NCBI RefSeq assembly: GCF_008831285.2
Contig: NC_045150.1
Coordinates: 11,639,868 to 11,703,867 of the forward strand
DNA from: Nymphaea colorata
Lineage: Eukaryota > Streptophyta > Magnoliopsida > Nymphaeales > Nymphaeaceae
Length of the DNA stretch: 64,000 nucleotides
Direction: 5' to 3'
Notes under the pieces: model-generated
The model's input: only the letters and a program-made list of their open reading frames with translations
The model's database searches: none
Told to the model about the DNA's origin: nothing
Shown: piece after piece, positions 1-10,881 of the stretch
Numbering within the stretch: position 1 is the stretch's first letter
Layout: every line of letters starts with the position of its first letter
Program-made: the position numbers and the translations under genes

Positions 1-330
1 CAAAAGTTTTTTTCCCGTGCTTTTTTTCTTTTCTCGCTCTATTGCCTTTAGATACCTGGTATAGCTTTACAACGGTGAGGATCATCACCATTATAGCTAT
101 GTGGGGCCCCACCACCGCTAGAGATCTATACCGGTGAATTCACTTCCTCGCTATAGCCGTTTGAGAGTGTGGCGCCGGTGGAGGCTTGCTGTACAGGTGA
201 CCTTATTCACCGCAAATATCAGTTCCGACGAAAAATATCACCGCTATAGGTTTACAATGGCGAAGGCAACCACCGTTAGAATCACCGCTGTATCTTTGGA
301 CGATTATTGACCGCATAACAAATATAAGAC
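1..330. repeat. Repetitive DNA with recurring short motifs
   Basis: No gene is seen. The stretch repeats variants of the motifs tcaccgctatag, ttacaatggcg and caccgttag in both orientations, for example near 61-112 and 236-290. This resembles the subterminal repeats of a large DNA transposon. A related piece lies at 24336-24425. No terminal inverted repeat or target duplication was found, so the class stays open. Confidence 0.4.
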
Positions 331-607
331 ATATCTATATAGATTCCTCACTTCGATGAATAGCATGATCTAGCTGATTCATATGCTATGCAGTGTTCAT
401 TCCAGTGCACGGTTATGTAGCTAGAAACTCCTGTTGCTCCCTTCTATTTTCATTTTTTTAACATTCCTATTCAACAAAACTTTAGCTATTTCTCTGTGAT
501 CAATACCACTTTGTTAGCTATAGCATATGATTTTTTTAACTATCCATCCTTCAGGCTTATATGCAATTGAATTGTTTGCATGTAAAAGTGTTGCTTCTCT
601 AGTTGCT
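331..607. other. Intergenic, nothing recognised
   Basis: AT-rich DNA with only short chance reading frames; no repeat or gene similarity recognised. Confidence 0.5.
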
Positions 608-1132
608 TTATGAAAATGTTAATCACGTCTTCACTTGCAATTCTAAAGAATCCAAAGGTTGTCAAGCTTAGCTTGGTGTGTCTTGAGAACCTCCTCTGTT
701 TTCTTGGTGCCTTCATCTGGTTCATGACCATTGTCCACATGTGAAGCTTCAAAAAGCAATAAACGTCTCATTCAAAAAAGTTACTTTTTTTCTTACATCA
801 ATAATGTTTAGCTAACTGTCAACACTTGTGGCCACTTCAACATTTAAGCATGTCTTGGCATCAGCATATATAATCCTTGCTCGGTTTCATGTTCTATCTA
901 CTTGCATATTTGTATCCTGCAACACAGAAGCAACGCCATGTATTTTACAAGCAAGTTCTGTTGGAAGACCAAAATAAAGAAATACATAAGAAATCTTTTT
1001 ATTGGCTAACAAGAAACCAAAATAACAAAATACATAAGAAAGGGGAGGCAGATGACTTATTGATCTTAGGTGAGTGGAACCCATGCACCAACCAAAGATC
1101 GGATTCATTCTTCTTCTTTGACCCAAGTGGAC
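608..1132. repeat. Duplicated block, copy A
   Basis: This ~525 bp block recurs in the same orientation at 3857-4430 with many small differences. Shared landmarks are atgttaatcacgtcttcac at the left and ttgacccaagtg at the right. The minus strand carries a short coding-like stretch (HEPDEGTKKTEEV in copy A, HDPDEGIKKTEEV in copy B), but both copies have stops nearby. It may be an old segmental duplication of a gene edge. Confidence 0.7.
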
Positions 1133-3856
1133 CTGCAATTGGAGCCTGCAAAAGCCTGTTCTTTTATATACTGGCTAGCTAATATCAAGGAAATGTCAAA
1201 TGGCTTCCGATCAAGAAGTTGAAGAAAGAAACCAATCGGGTTGAACATGATACCAAATCTGCTACAAAACATGCCTGATACATGCTATCAAGAAAATTGA
1301 GAAAGAAACAATGTAAAATATCAAATATAGGAACGTCAAAATTATAGTTAAACAAATGCAGTGCCTTGGTTCATTTAAATGGAAAGGAAAAAATGCAAAA
1401 AAAAAGTTGGGGAAATTTATCCTCATCATCAAAAGTCAGTGATATTGGATGCGGATGCTGGTAATCGCAAAGGAACAATTATTGCATTTGTTGCAGGGTT
1501 AGATTTATGTAATGGGTGATATGATACCAAAGCATTCCTTATTTATGCCTTCGTTCTCATGCTTTCTAATTTTTTTGCTGTTAAAATTTTCTTGTTTTTA
1601 TCCATTCTCCTAATCCTGGAAGAATTTCAGTTTCCATTCCATCATTCTCCTGTGATAAAATGTAAAGTCAGCAAAGCTACAGATATAGTTAATAGCTTCA
1701 ACTAATAACAACTCATAGTCTTACAATCCTGAAGATCCATGTGTGCCATGAGTTTTTTTGAGACAACAATCGGATTGCAAGCTATAACATTCGAAAAATT
1801 CATTTCTCATTTTTCTGTTAATGGGGCCCTTATAAGTATGTGTGACTTCCCCAAGGGAGTTGTGGCATGACTTACCCAACAAAACTTGATGGCCTACAAA
1901 ATTGATGGCCTTGATGATTCATTACTGAAGCTTTCAAGCATTTCTGAGATACTTAATATAGAAGATGCACCGTATTTAAAATGAAAATGATCCAAACGCA
2001 TGACATGTACAGGTCATTAATTGTTCCCATTGGAGCAACAAGTTTTCAGTCTCAATAATTTAGAGACATTCAGCCCATGCATCTATCCACCAAGAATATC
2101 TTAAAAATGAACAAAAGACGTAGCTTCCAATGGTAAGTCTAGCTAATTGGAACAATCAACATCAAAATTCTACATACAAAGTGAATTAAAGAGCGATGAA
2201 AATGATGGATGGATTGGTGTGGGTGTGGACCAAGTTTTCGGGTGGGAGATGTTGAAAACGATCTTCGAGCCAGGGGACATTTTCTCTTGATCTCATACTC
2301 TTTCTTTCCTGCTTCCCAGCATACATTTTGATAAAACCCTTTTCTATCGCTGGCTCTAAAAACCAAATTAGAGACCCTGATGTGTGCAGAAGACGAGTTG
2401 TAAAACGGGCTCTAAAACTTAAAGGGGACCAAAAAAAGAAGGTTATTAAGAAGAAGATGAAGAATCAATGCAATAGGCATTGAAAGAGATAGGAGATGGC
2501 GAGAGAGATAGCGGAACCTTCACAAGAAAGCAAGACAAAAATCACGACAATAACCTGTAAGCAAATGGACAAGAAGGGAAAATGTTCAACTCAAGACTTT
2601 TTCATTGAGAATAACATTGGAACCCAAAAGCAATCCAGAGAAGATGCACCCATCTCGATCAATTTGCTCTAGATGTGTGCTACTAAGTGGAAAATGAAAA
2701 ATTGTAACTTCTAAATATTAAAAGGTCACAAAAACTTTTTTCAAAAGAGAAAGAACAAGATACAAGGAAAAAAAACGTGAATTGCATAACCATAACAAAA
2801 TAACAAGTAAAAGAGGGTCTAGTAACACAAAAAACAACAATTACACTATAGCATTTATTGCCTTTCCCGGCGTTTAATAAGTGCACTCTCCCGTCACCCC
2901 ACCAGCATTGGGCATGTCCTGGTTTGGGAGGGACATGAGTTTGGCCGCCGATTCATAAATGCCAGTAAAAAGTCCAAGAAAGCACTACCTCCATTCGCGC
3001 AAGCTACATGTTGCTGTTGCCTGCAGCATATTGCCATTTGCAAAATGTATAAACGGGGCAAATTTGTCCGCTTGTTAAATTAACTAATGCATCGATCAAA
3101 AAGTTTAATACCTACCATTATAATGTAAAAAAAACAAGTCACTCAAGCATGCTGGAGTACTTTTAGCTATTTACCATGTCATGAATTGTTAATGAAGTAA
3201 ATGTCAAACAAAGTTTGGAATCAATACTTTGATCTTACGCAATTTAGTCACAACTTGATGATCTAACAAGCATCTTACTCATAACATGCATTTTATGACA
3301 AAGACAAAAAAAAAATAAAATAAAATAAAACACTACATACCTAAACAGATGCTTTCACTTGGTTTCATCTCTCTACCCCTAATTGAAGATCTTTCTTCAC
3401 TTTGTTCCTCCTTCCTTTTATTTCTTTCCTCCCTAGAACGTGAAAGAGAAATGCAGGAGAAATATTGCACTCTAATATGGTTAAATATCTCCTAAGCAGG
3501 GTTTCTCTGTACAAAAATATCAAAACAGCTGGATTCTTCATGACACACGTTTTTATCTCATCACATATCAACAGCTCGACCAACTAAAATCCTGTCAAAG
3601 AGAACAAAAATGCAAGCATTACTTTTCAAGAGAAAACCAGACCACAGCAGACATGTCAATCAAAGGAGTTAGCTGTCCTAAGGAGGTCGGGATGTTCTAG
3701 TAAACTGATTTGCCGAAAGAGAACTACATGGAGAAGTAAACTTGCAGCAGTCAGTTCAGCAGATCCTATTCAAATCAGTACGAGAAACTCCAACAACAAA
3801 AACCATGAAAAAAATATTCCATGCAATTAAAACAGCTACCCAGTGCACAACACCAT
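1133..3856. other. Intergenic, no gene recognised
   Basis: About 2.7 kb of AT-rich DNA between the two duplicated blocks. Only short unconvincing reading frames on both strands. There are no LTR ends, terminal repeats or known protein motifs. Confidence 0.5.
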
Positions 3857-4430
3857 AGCATAAATGTTAATCACGTCTTCACTCAATCCTAAAGAATCTA
3901 AAGGTTGTCAATCTTAAGCTAGGCTTCTTTCAAAGTGTATCTTTTGCTCGTAGACTGAGAACCTCCTCTGTTTTCTTGATACCTTCATCTGGATCATGAT
4001 TATTGTCTAAATGTGAAGTTTCAAAGAGCAATTAACGTCCCACTCAAAAAAGTGGGTTTTTCTTCTTACACCAACAAATTTTGGCCAAGTCATCAGCACT
4101 TGTGGATTTGTGGCCATTTCAACATCAAAGCGCATCCTGGCATCAGCGTATATAATCCTTGCTCGGTCTCATGCTTTATCTACTTGGATATTCATATCCT
4201 GCAACACAGAAGTAGCACCATGTATTTTATAAGCAAGTTTCATTGGAAAACCAAAGTAACGAAGTAGCAAATACAAAAGAAATATGATCTGCTTATGCTA
4301 TTTTATTGGCTACAAGAAACCAAAATAATGAAATACAAAAGAAAGGGAAGGCAGATGAATTATTGATCTTACGATGGAAACCATGCACCAACCAAAGACC
4401 GGATTCATGCTTCATCCTTGACCCAAGTGT
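3857..4430. repeat. Duplicated block, copy B
   Basis: Direct-orientation partner of 608-1132. It contains an extra ~30 bp (ttctttcaaagtgtatctt...) absent from copy A and ends where the GA microsatellite begins. Confidence 0.7.
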
Positions 4431-4431
4431 A

Positions 4432-4490
4432 GAGAGAGAGAGAGAGAGAGCGAGGGTGAGTGAGTGAGAGAGAAAGAGAGAGAGAGAGAG
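4432..4490. repeat. GA microsatellite
   Basis: Imperfect (GA)n run interrupted by a short gtga stretch. Confidence 0.9.
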
Positions 4491-4622
4491 CACGTAGGTC
4501 CACTACAGGAGGGCATAAACAATGACTCAAACCCACCAGGGAGCGTGTAGGTCCTATTAATTGCTTGACCAAGCTAACAAAGACCATTAACTCATTAATT
4601 AGTATTTCAGCAAAATAATTCT

Positions 4623-5728
4623 TTGATAGGTCGATCAATATTCACACAAACAAGTTCAAGCAAGCACATGTTGAAGGATTCAAATCAACAAACCATGGCG
4701 GGTCGACTAGAAAGGATGGAGACTTCTTCAATGATTAATCAAACCATGGACAGCATGGATGAGAAGTTGCAGGCAATGGTCACAGGTTACCAGGTGATGA
4801 GAACGATGCTTGAGGAGTTGCTCGGCAAGACGATAACAAGTGTTGCTGTTCCAGAGAACATGTACCCCATAACTCAAGAAAATATTACTGTTGATAGCAG
4901 AAAATGGGCAGAACCTAGAGATGCACCAGAGTTTTTAGACGAGTACGACGGTCCTGAAGGTAAAGCTGATAATAAGAAGAAGAATGTGGAAAGAGTTCAT
5001 AGAAAACGTTGGTGAAGATGTGGCCATCGTTCAACTCTCATCTCTGCCCAAGGATGTTGTGTTCTGGAATTCTCGACACCACGCGCGTGCAACCATCACA
5101 TAGCTAGCACCTAGTAGCAGAGGTGGTAGTTCCACTCGTTGGACACCTAAAGACAGCTCCTATTTGGAAAAAAAGAGATGTCAGGAAGATGACTGCATGG
5201 ATTGGGTTAAGAGGACATTGAGGCAGTCAAAGAAACCCCCTTGGGATCAAACCATAGCAGCCAATATAGAGCTGGATGTCGTGGTGAAATCCTTAGAACT
5301 GAATCGGTTGTTAGCAATGGAAGAATTTGGGAATCACACTTACTGGTACTGTTCGCCACCCCCAAACCAGCGCGCATTGTTGACAGCCTATGATAGAAGG
5401 TTCGGAGATGGAATCTCACCAGGGAAGTTCAATTCCTTGTCAGTATTAGAAGATGTTTTGATGGCTGTGGGCAACTAGAATGGGGAAAACCCCATTTCTG
5501 TGGCAGGTTGATGGCTGTCTGCCATATCTCTATAGGATGATAGAATCATTCGATTTGCCAAGTGATGCAGCCAAAAATTGTGCAAACCCTAGTTGTCCTG
5601 CATCTAAGGACACAAATCAATATGTTGGTGTCGCATCTCAGCCCGTTAAATAGGGGGTTGAGCGGCGTAAGATAGAAGCTCCTATACCACACAAGGCTAT
5701 GGAAATGACCCCAAATCAGAGGAGGTTT
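4623..5728 (+). pseudogene. Unrecognised decayed element, left part (gag-like?)
   Basis: Two short open stretches (4623-5015 and 5164-5478) separated by stops. The first reads as a hydrophilic helical segment (MAGRLERMETSS..., DEKLQAMVTGYQ, MLEELLG) that resembles the N-terminal part of some plant retroelement Gag proteins. The second (DCMDWVKRTLRQ..., YWYCSPPPNQR) I do not recognise. The sequence is broken at 5728 by copia-1 and resumes at 15639, so both sides were once one unit. No reverse transcriptase, protease or zinc knuckle is seen. It could be a decayed retroelement, a captured gene or an old insertion of another kind. Confidence 0.35.
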
Positions 5729-6079
5729 TGATAAGATGTTAGATCTAATCTGATCCAGATCCAACATGTCTACTGAATCAGATCCACCACGTCTAACCAT
5801 GTCTGAGCACATTTATCTAGGCAGGGTTATGATTGCAATTTCTGTAATTGTTTTATTATAGACTCTAGATTAATGTGTTGCTTCACTCTAGGCTCTAGAT
5901 TATTGTGATTGTTTCATTCTAGATTCTTGTAAATCATGTAGAGGGATCACTATATAAATGGGTTGTGTGAGAACGTAAACACTTACCTCCCTTCCTCATT
6001 TTTCTTTTCCTAGTCTCTCTCTTTTCTTTCCTTTGCTCAATATGGACGTGGGTTATACTTCGACACCCAAAATCTAACA
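5729..6079 (+). repeat. Copia-1 5' LTR
   Basis: 351 bp beginning tgataagatg and ending aatctaaca. It holds a tatataaatgg TATA-like motif near 5951 and is followed directly by the primer site. Confidence 0.95.
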
Positions 6080-6091
6080 TGGTATCAGAGC
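6080..6091 (+). other. Copia-1 primer binding site
   Basis: tggtatcagagc, complementary to the 3' end of plant initiator tRNA-Met, directly after the 5' LTR. Confidence 0.95.
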
Positions 6092-6253
6092 AAGGTCTGG
6101 CTGGTTCTACCAAGGAGAATGTTTGAACAGACTTGAAATTTCCTGGTTGGTTTTCTCCTATACTCATTCTAACATTCTGCTCCTAACCCCTTCATCTATC
6201 TTGACAACACACTTATATTTTTGTTCGTATATATCTACATTGATAGATATATA

Positions 6254-7240
6254 ATGGATATTCTCTCACAATCCAATATGTCCTCCAACTTCTTGCCACA
6301 CCTTATTTCTGAAAAACTGAACCACTCCAACTATCTTACATGGAAAAGGCAGATCACTCCTTTCATAAGGAGTCAAGATCTGTACGGACATCTTGATGCC
6401 TGCATTCCAATCCCACCACAGTTCATTCAACAAGATGTTAAGAATGAGAAAGGAGAGACAATTTCCACTCAAGAAATTTGTAACCCTCAATTTATAACAT
6501 GGATGAAACGAGATCAAAGTCTTGTTGCTTATATCACATCAACGCTCTCTCAAGAAATGTTGATTTCTCTTTCTGATGACTGTACAGCAGGACAGTTATG
6601 GATCAGTCTTGCTGAAACATATTCTCAAATTTCAAAGGCACGTACTGTACATTTGAAGAAAGAATTTCAAAATCTTAACAAAGGGTCAATGTCGATTATA
6701 GAATACTTGGGATGTCTTAAAGGGATAGCTGATCAGTTGGGAGTTGCTGGATATGTTGTTTCCGACAAAGAAAAAGTCCAGCAGACTCTTAGTGGCCTTG
6801 GACCAGATTTTTATGCCTTCACTACTGCTCTTGAAGTTTTACCTATCTTGCCCACCTTCAAAGAACTTCAGGGCAAGCTGCTTCAACATGAAATGAATAT
6901 AAAACAACTGATGGGAGGAACAAACCAAGGTAATGCTCACCATGTTTTAGTTATGGAAGCTGCTGCAGGTCATAGAAAAGGAAATGGGGCTCATCAAGGC
7001 ATAAATCATGGGCATGATGAACAAACTGGCAAAGGTATTCTTCCAACACCAAGTATTACAAGAAGATTTCAAACTAATACCACAAAAAAGGTGTCGACAT
7101 GTTTCCAATGTAACAAGAAGGGTCACATCAAAGCAAATTGCTGGTTCAATCCACAAAATAGAGGCAATAAACCTAAAGCCAATGCACAACAAATACTTAT
7201 GACTGCCCTCTTCAAGATGAGACTGCCCTCTCCAAGATGA
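6254..7240 (+). CDS. Copia-1 Gag
   Basis: Open frame of about 328 residues from ATG 6254; the frame stays open further upstream to 6221. The N-terminal part has the copia Gag signature (KLNHSNYLTWKRQ), a central UBN2-like helical region follows, and a CCHC zinc knuckle (CFQCNKKGHIKANC, near 7100-7144) lies close to the C-terminus. Gag packages element RNA in cytoplasmic particles. The frame ends at a short tandem duplication (ctgccctcttcaagatga / ctgccctctccaagatga, 7204-7239) whose second copy supplies the stop; protease follows in another frame. Intact gag beside broken pol would allow particles but no replication without help. Confidence 0.9.
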   Translation: MDILSQSNMSSNFLPHLISEKLNHSNYLTWKRQITPFIRSQDLYGHLDACIPIPPQFIQQDVKNEKGETISTQEICNPQFITWMKRDQSLVAYITSTLSQEMLISLSDDCTAGQLWISLAETYSQISKARTVHLKKEFQNLNKGSMSIIEYLGCLKGIADQLGVAGYVVSDKEKVQQTLSGLGPDFYAFTTALEVLPILPTFKELQGKLLQHEMNIKQLMGGTNQGNAHHVLVMEAAAGHRKGNGAHQGINHGHDEQTGKGILPTPSITRRFQTNTTKKVSTCFQCNKKGHIKANCWFNPQNRGNKPKANAQQILMTALFKMRLPSPR

Positions 7241-10200
7241 CAGTGAAACAAAATGATCAAGGCGAATGGTATTTGGATTCAGGCGCTGCTACTCATGTAA
7301 CTGGAAATGCTGGTAAGTTACATGACCTTCTTCCTTATTCTGGTAAAAGTAATATAGTTACAGGTGACGGAGGTTTTCATCCTATCACACATATTAGAAA
7401 TGCACAAATTTCTCTTCCAACATCACATTTCCACTATCTTTGTCAAATATTGCCCTTGCTCCAAATATCAAAAAGAATATTATTTCCATTTCTAAACTTG
7501 TAGATGATACAAACTCATCTGTTGAATTTACTCCTTCTGTGTATGTCAAGGATCTAACGAAGAAAACATTCGCTGAAGGGGAACACCAAGGAAATATGTA
7601 TGTTTTCAAGGAAAATCCTTATCTCTTCTAGTCCTCTTCAAGTCCAGCTCAATTGACCTGTTTTCCTTCCAAACCTTCACAAATTCCAAGTTCTAGCTGT
7701 CTCCAATCAGACATCAGTAAGTCAAATTTATGTTATGGCATGGTCGTATGGGACATTGTAGTCGTGGGTTTTTGGAAAAACTTGCATCAGATAATCTCAT
7801 TCCAAAATCCAGTCTATCTTTTGATTCCTATGACAAAAAATGTTGTAGTTGTGAACTATATAAGAGTCATATACTTCCTTTTCATAATATCAATAAAAGA
7901 GCTTGTAAACCTTCTGAGATTGTCTATTCTGATGTATGGGGTCAGCTCCCATTGATTCTTTATGTGGCTCTCGCTATTATGTTTTCTTTATAGATTCTTA
8001 TTCTCGATATAATTGGATTCACTTCATGAAACAAAAATCAGCAGTGTTTAGTATCTTCCGAGAATTTCATGCCATGATCCAAACACAGTTCTCGTCTAAA
8101 GTTGTGCATTTCCATTGTGATGGTGGGGGAGAATATTCTTCACATGACTTTATTAACTTTTTACGAGAAAATGGGATAACTCGACAGATTTCATGTCCAT
8201 ACACCCCACAACAAAATGGTGTAGTTGAACGAAAACATCGTCACATCGTGGAAAGTGGTATGAGTATGATGCATGATAGTAATATTCCTATTACTCTATG
8301 AACGAAGGCTTTTCACACTGCTATGCATATAATAAATCGTCTGCCCATGACAGTTTTGGATTCAAAATCTCCTTACTTCACTCTTTTTGGTCGAAATCCA
8401 AACTACAATGATTTAAGGCTTTTTGGATGTGTGTGCTATGTTCACATTGACTCGTCATTGAGAAATAAATTTCAAAGCAAAGCAGTGCAGTGCAGGTTCG
8501 TTGGCTATGCAGATGAATAGAAAGGTTTTAGATGTTATGGCCCTATAACCAGACGCATCAAAGTATCGAGAAATGTTGTGTTTGATGAACACAAATTTAA
8601 CCTTTCTACGGAGAATTCTCAAGCCGTGGAATCATATGATCCTTGGGTAAGTGTTGAGTTATTTGCAGGAGGCAGTCTAGAATCACATCCACATGATAAG
8701 ATAGGATCTTCACATATCACACAAACAGAAGGAAACAAAGAACTTGTTCCAGCTATGAAAGAAGGAGAAAACAATGCTTCATGTCGATTTTCAGGACATG
8801 TTTACACTTGTCAGAAAAGAAGGAGAGATGGCAGTCCGACCTCTTCCCACGTTGAAGTCTATGATCAGCCTGTTAGAAGATTGGTACGAGTGCGACACCC
8901 CATTCATAGATGGGTAAGCTAAGATCATCTCTCCTTAGATTTTCAGCTCTTTATATCTCAAGTTATAAAACGAGATGAACCTACTTCTTTTGAGGAAGCA
9001 TCCAAGTCGTCGCATTCGATCAAGGCAATGAATGAAGAAATAGATGCATTGCATGAATGTGGGACATGGAAAGTTGTTCCTAGACCCAAAGAAAAGAATG
9101 TAGTAGGTTCGAAATGGATTTATAAAATTAAATATAAACCTGATGGCAGTGCAGAAAGATACAAGGCAAGATTGGTGGCACGAGGCTTCACACAATAATA
9201 TGGAGAAGATTATGATGAAACATTCAACCCTGTGATCAAAATGGGAACAATCCATGTGATTATATCATTGGCAGTTGAACATGGGTGGAGACTACATCAA
9301 ATGGACGTGAAGAATGTTTTCTTCATGGTGATTTGAGAGAGAAAGTATATATGGAACAACCTCCAGGATATACGAAAGGAGATCCTCATGCATGGGTTTG
9401 TAAACTAAGAAAATCTATTTATGGACTCAAATAGGCCTCATGCTCGTGGTTTGACAGTTTCTCCTGCAAGATTCAAGAATGTGGTTTTTGGAGATGTCCT
9501 TTAGATCACTCTCTTTTCATCTATCGAAAGGAAAAGATATTTACTTTACTTCTTATATATGTTGATGATATTGTTATCACAGGCAATTCAGAAAAACACA
9601 TAGAAGAAGTTAAAGTTTTGATTATGCAAAACTTCAAAATGAAAGAGCTTGGTGATTTACGATTCTTTCTTAGAGTGGAGATTGATAGGCACAATGATCG
9701 TCTCACATTGACGCAACAGAAATACACGATGGATCTATTGAAAAGATAGGTATGTCTGATTGTAAGTCTGTTGGAACTCCTAGTGTTTTAAATCAAAGAC
9801 TAAGTACTCAGGATGGAGAATTATATGAAGATCCTACATAATATTGAAGTATTGTTGGGGCACTTCAATATCTTACATTCACTAGACCAGATATTATATA
9901 TATTGTGAATCAAGTATCTCAATTTATGCATGCACCTAGAGATACTCACATGGATGTTGTCAAAAGAATATTAAGATATCTAAAATGGACAACAGGAGAT
10001 GGCTTAGTTTATGGTAAGAGTGAAAATATAACTGCTGGACATCAACTTGTAACATTCACAGATGCATATTGGGCTGGAGATCCCGATCAAAGAAAGTGCA
10101 TTTCTGGTTTTTGTATTTTCATTGGACGTAATCTTGTGTCTTGGAGTTGTCGAAGGAAAAAGACAGTGGCAAGATCTAGCACTGAAGCAGAATACAGATG

Positions 10201-10473
10201 CATGGCTGCAGGTGCTGCTAAAGTCACATGGATTAAACATTCGCTAGAAGGCATTGGAGAAAAGATTAAAACGTCAATGTTAATGTGCGATAATGAAAGC
10301 GCTATTAGCATTGCTTTTAATCCCATACAGCATGGTCGAACAAAGCACATTGAGATTGATTAACATTTTATTAGACAAAAGGTGGAAAACAAGGAGATTC
10401 AGCCTATTTATGTTCATACAAATGAACAAGTTGCAGACTTATTTACAAAAGGACTAACGAAGCAACGATTCTG
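7237..10473 (+). pseudogene. Copia-1 Pol, broken (protease-integrase-RT-RNase H)
   Basis: Domains follow in Ty1/copia order. Protease WYLDSGAATHVTGN is at 7267-7308 and a gag-pre-integrase motif LWHGRMGH at 7733. The integrase core has HCDGGGEY and PQQNGVVERKH up to 8301. Reverse transcriptase starts near 8990 (SKWIYKIKYKPDGSAERYKARLVARG) with the catalytic YVDD at 9559-9570. RNase H (TDAYWAGD, RSSTEAEYR, HGRTKHIEID) ends with FTKGLTK and a stop at 10473. It is disrupted by frameshifts near 7430, 7960 and 9315 and by in-frame stops, including those after SNIPITL (8299), YADE (8518), RGFTQ (9196), GLKQ-equivalent (9431) and HIEID (10361). It cannot yield a full polyprotein. Confidence 0.93.
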
Positions 10474-10516
10474 ATCTTTAAAAGGCAAGTTGTACATGGT
10501 GCAAAACCATATACAA

Positions 10517-10528
10517 CTTGAGGGAGGA
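10517..10528 (+). other. Copia-1 polypurine tract
   Basis: cttgagggagga immediately before the 3' LTR start; this is the usual plus-strand primer position in copia elements. Confidence 0.85.
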
Positions 10529-10654
10529 TGATAAGATGTTGGATCTAATCTGATCCAGATCCAATATGTCTAATGAATCAGATCCAACACCTCTAACCAT
10601 GTCTGAGCGCATTTATCTAGGTAGGGTTATGATTGTAATTTTGGTAATTGTTTT
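10529..10654 (+). repeat. Copia-1 3' LTR, left part
   Basis: Matches the first part of the 5' LTR with scattered substitutions. It ends in gtttt (10650-10654), the target duplication of copia-2. The remainder is at 15374-15633. Confidence 0.95.
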
Positions 10655-10874
10655 TGTTGAATATTGGAGGAAGAAAGGGACGTGAGAGAGAGAGAGAGAG
10701 AGAGGAAACTTTCTTGTGTCATTCACGTAACCCTAATCTTTTTTAAAAGAGATTAGGGCGTTGACTACATATTTACAATTTTACTCCACTAAAATATAAG
10801 AAAACAATAAGTAGACCCTTGTCTACTTTCTAATATTTCAGAAAGACTCAAATTGACTCTAGAAAACTTTAACA
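10655..10874 (-). repeat. Copia-2 3' LTR
   Basis: 220 bp, tgttgaatattgg to aactttaaca. The polypurine tract (gagggggag on the minus strand) abuts it at 10875. Confidence 0.95.
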
Positions 10875-10881
10875 CTCCCCC

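Noticed and set aside
608-4430. Blocks 608-1132 and 3857-4430 as LTRs of one element
   Set aside because: No TG...CA ends, no primer site or polypurine tract next to them and no target duplication.
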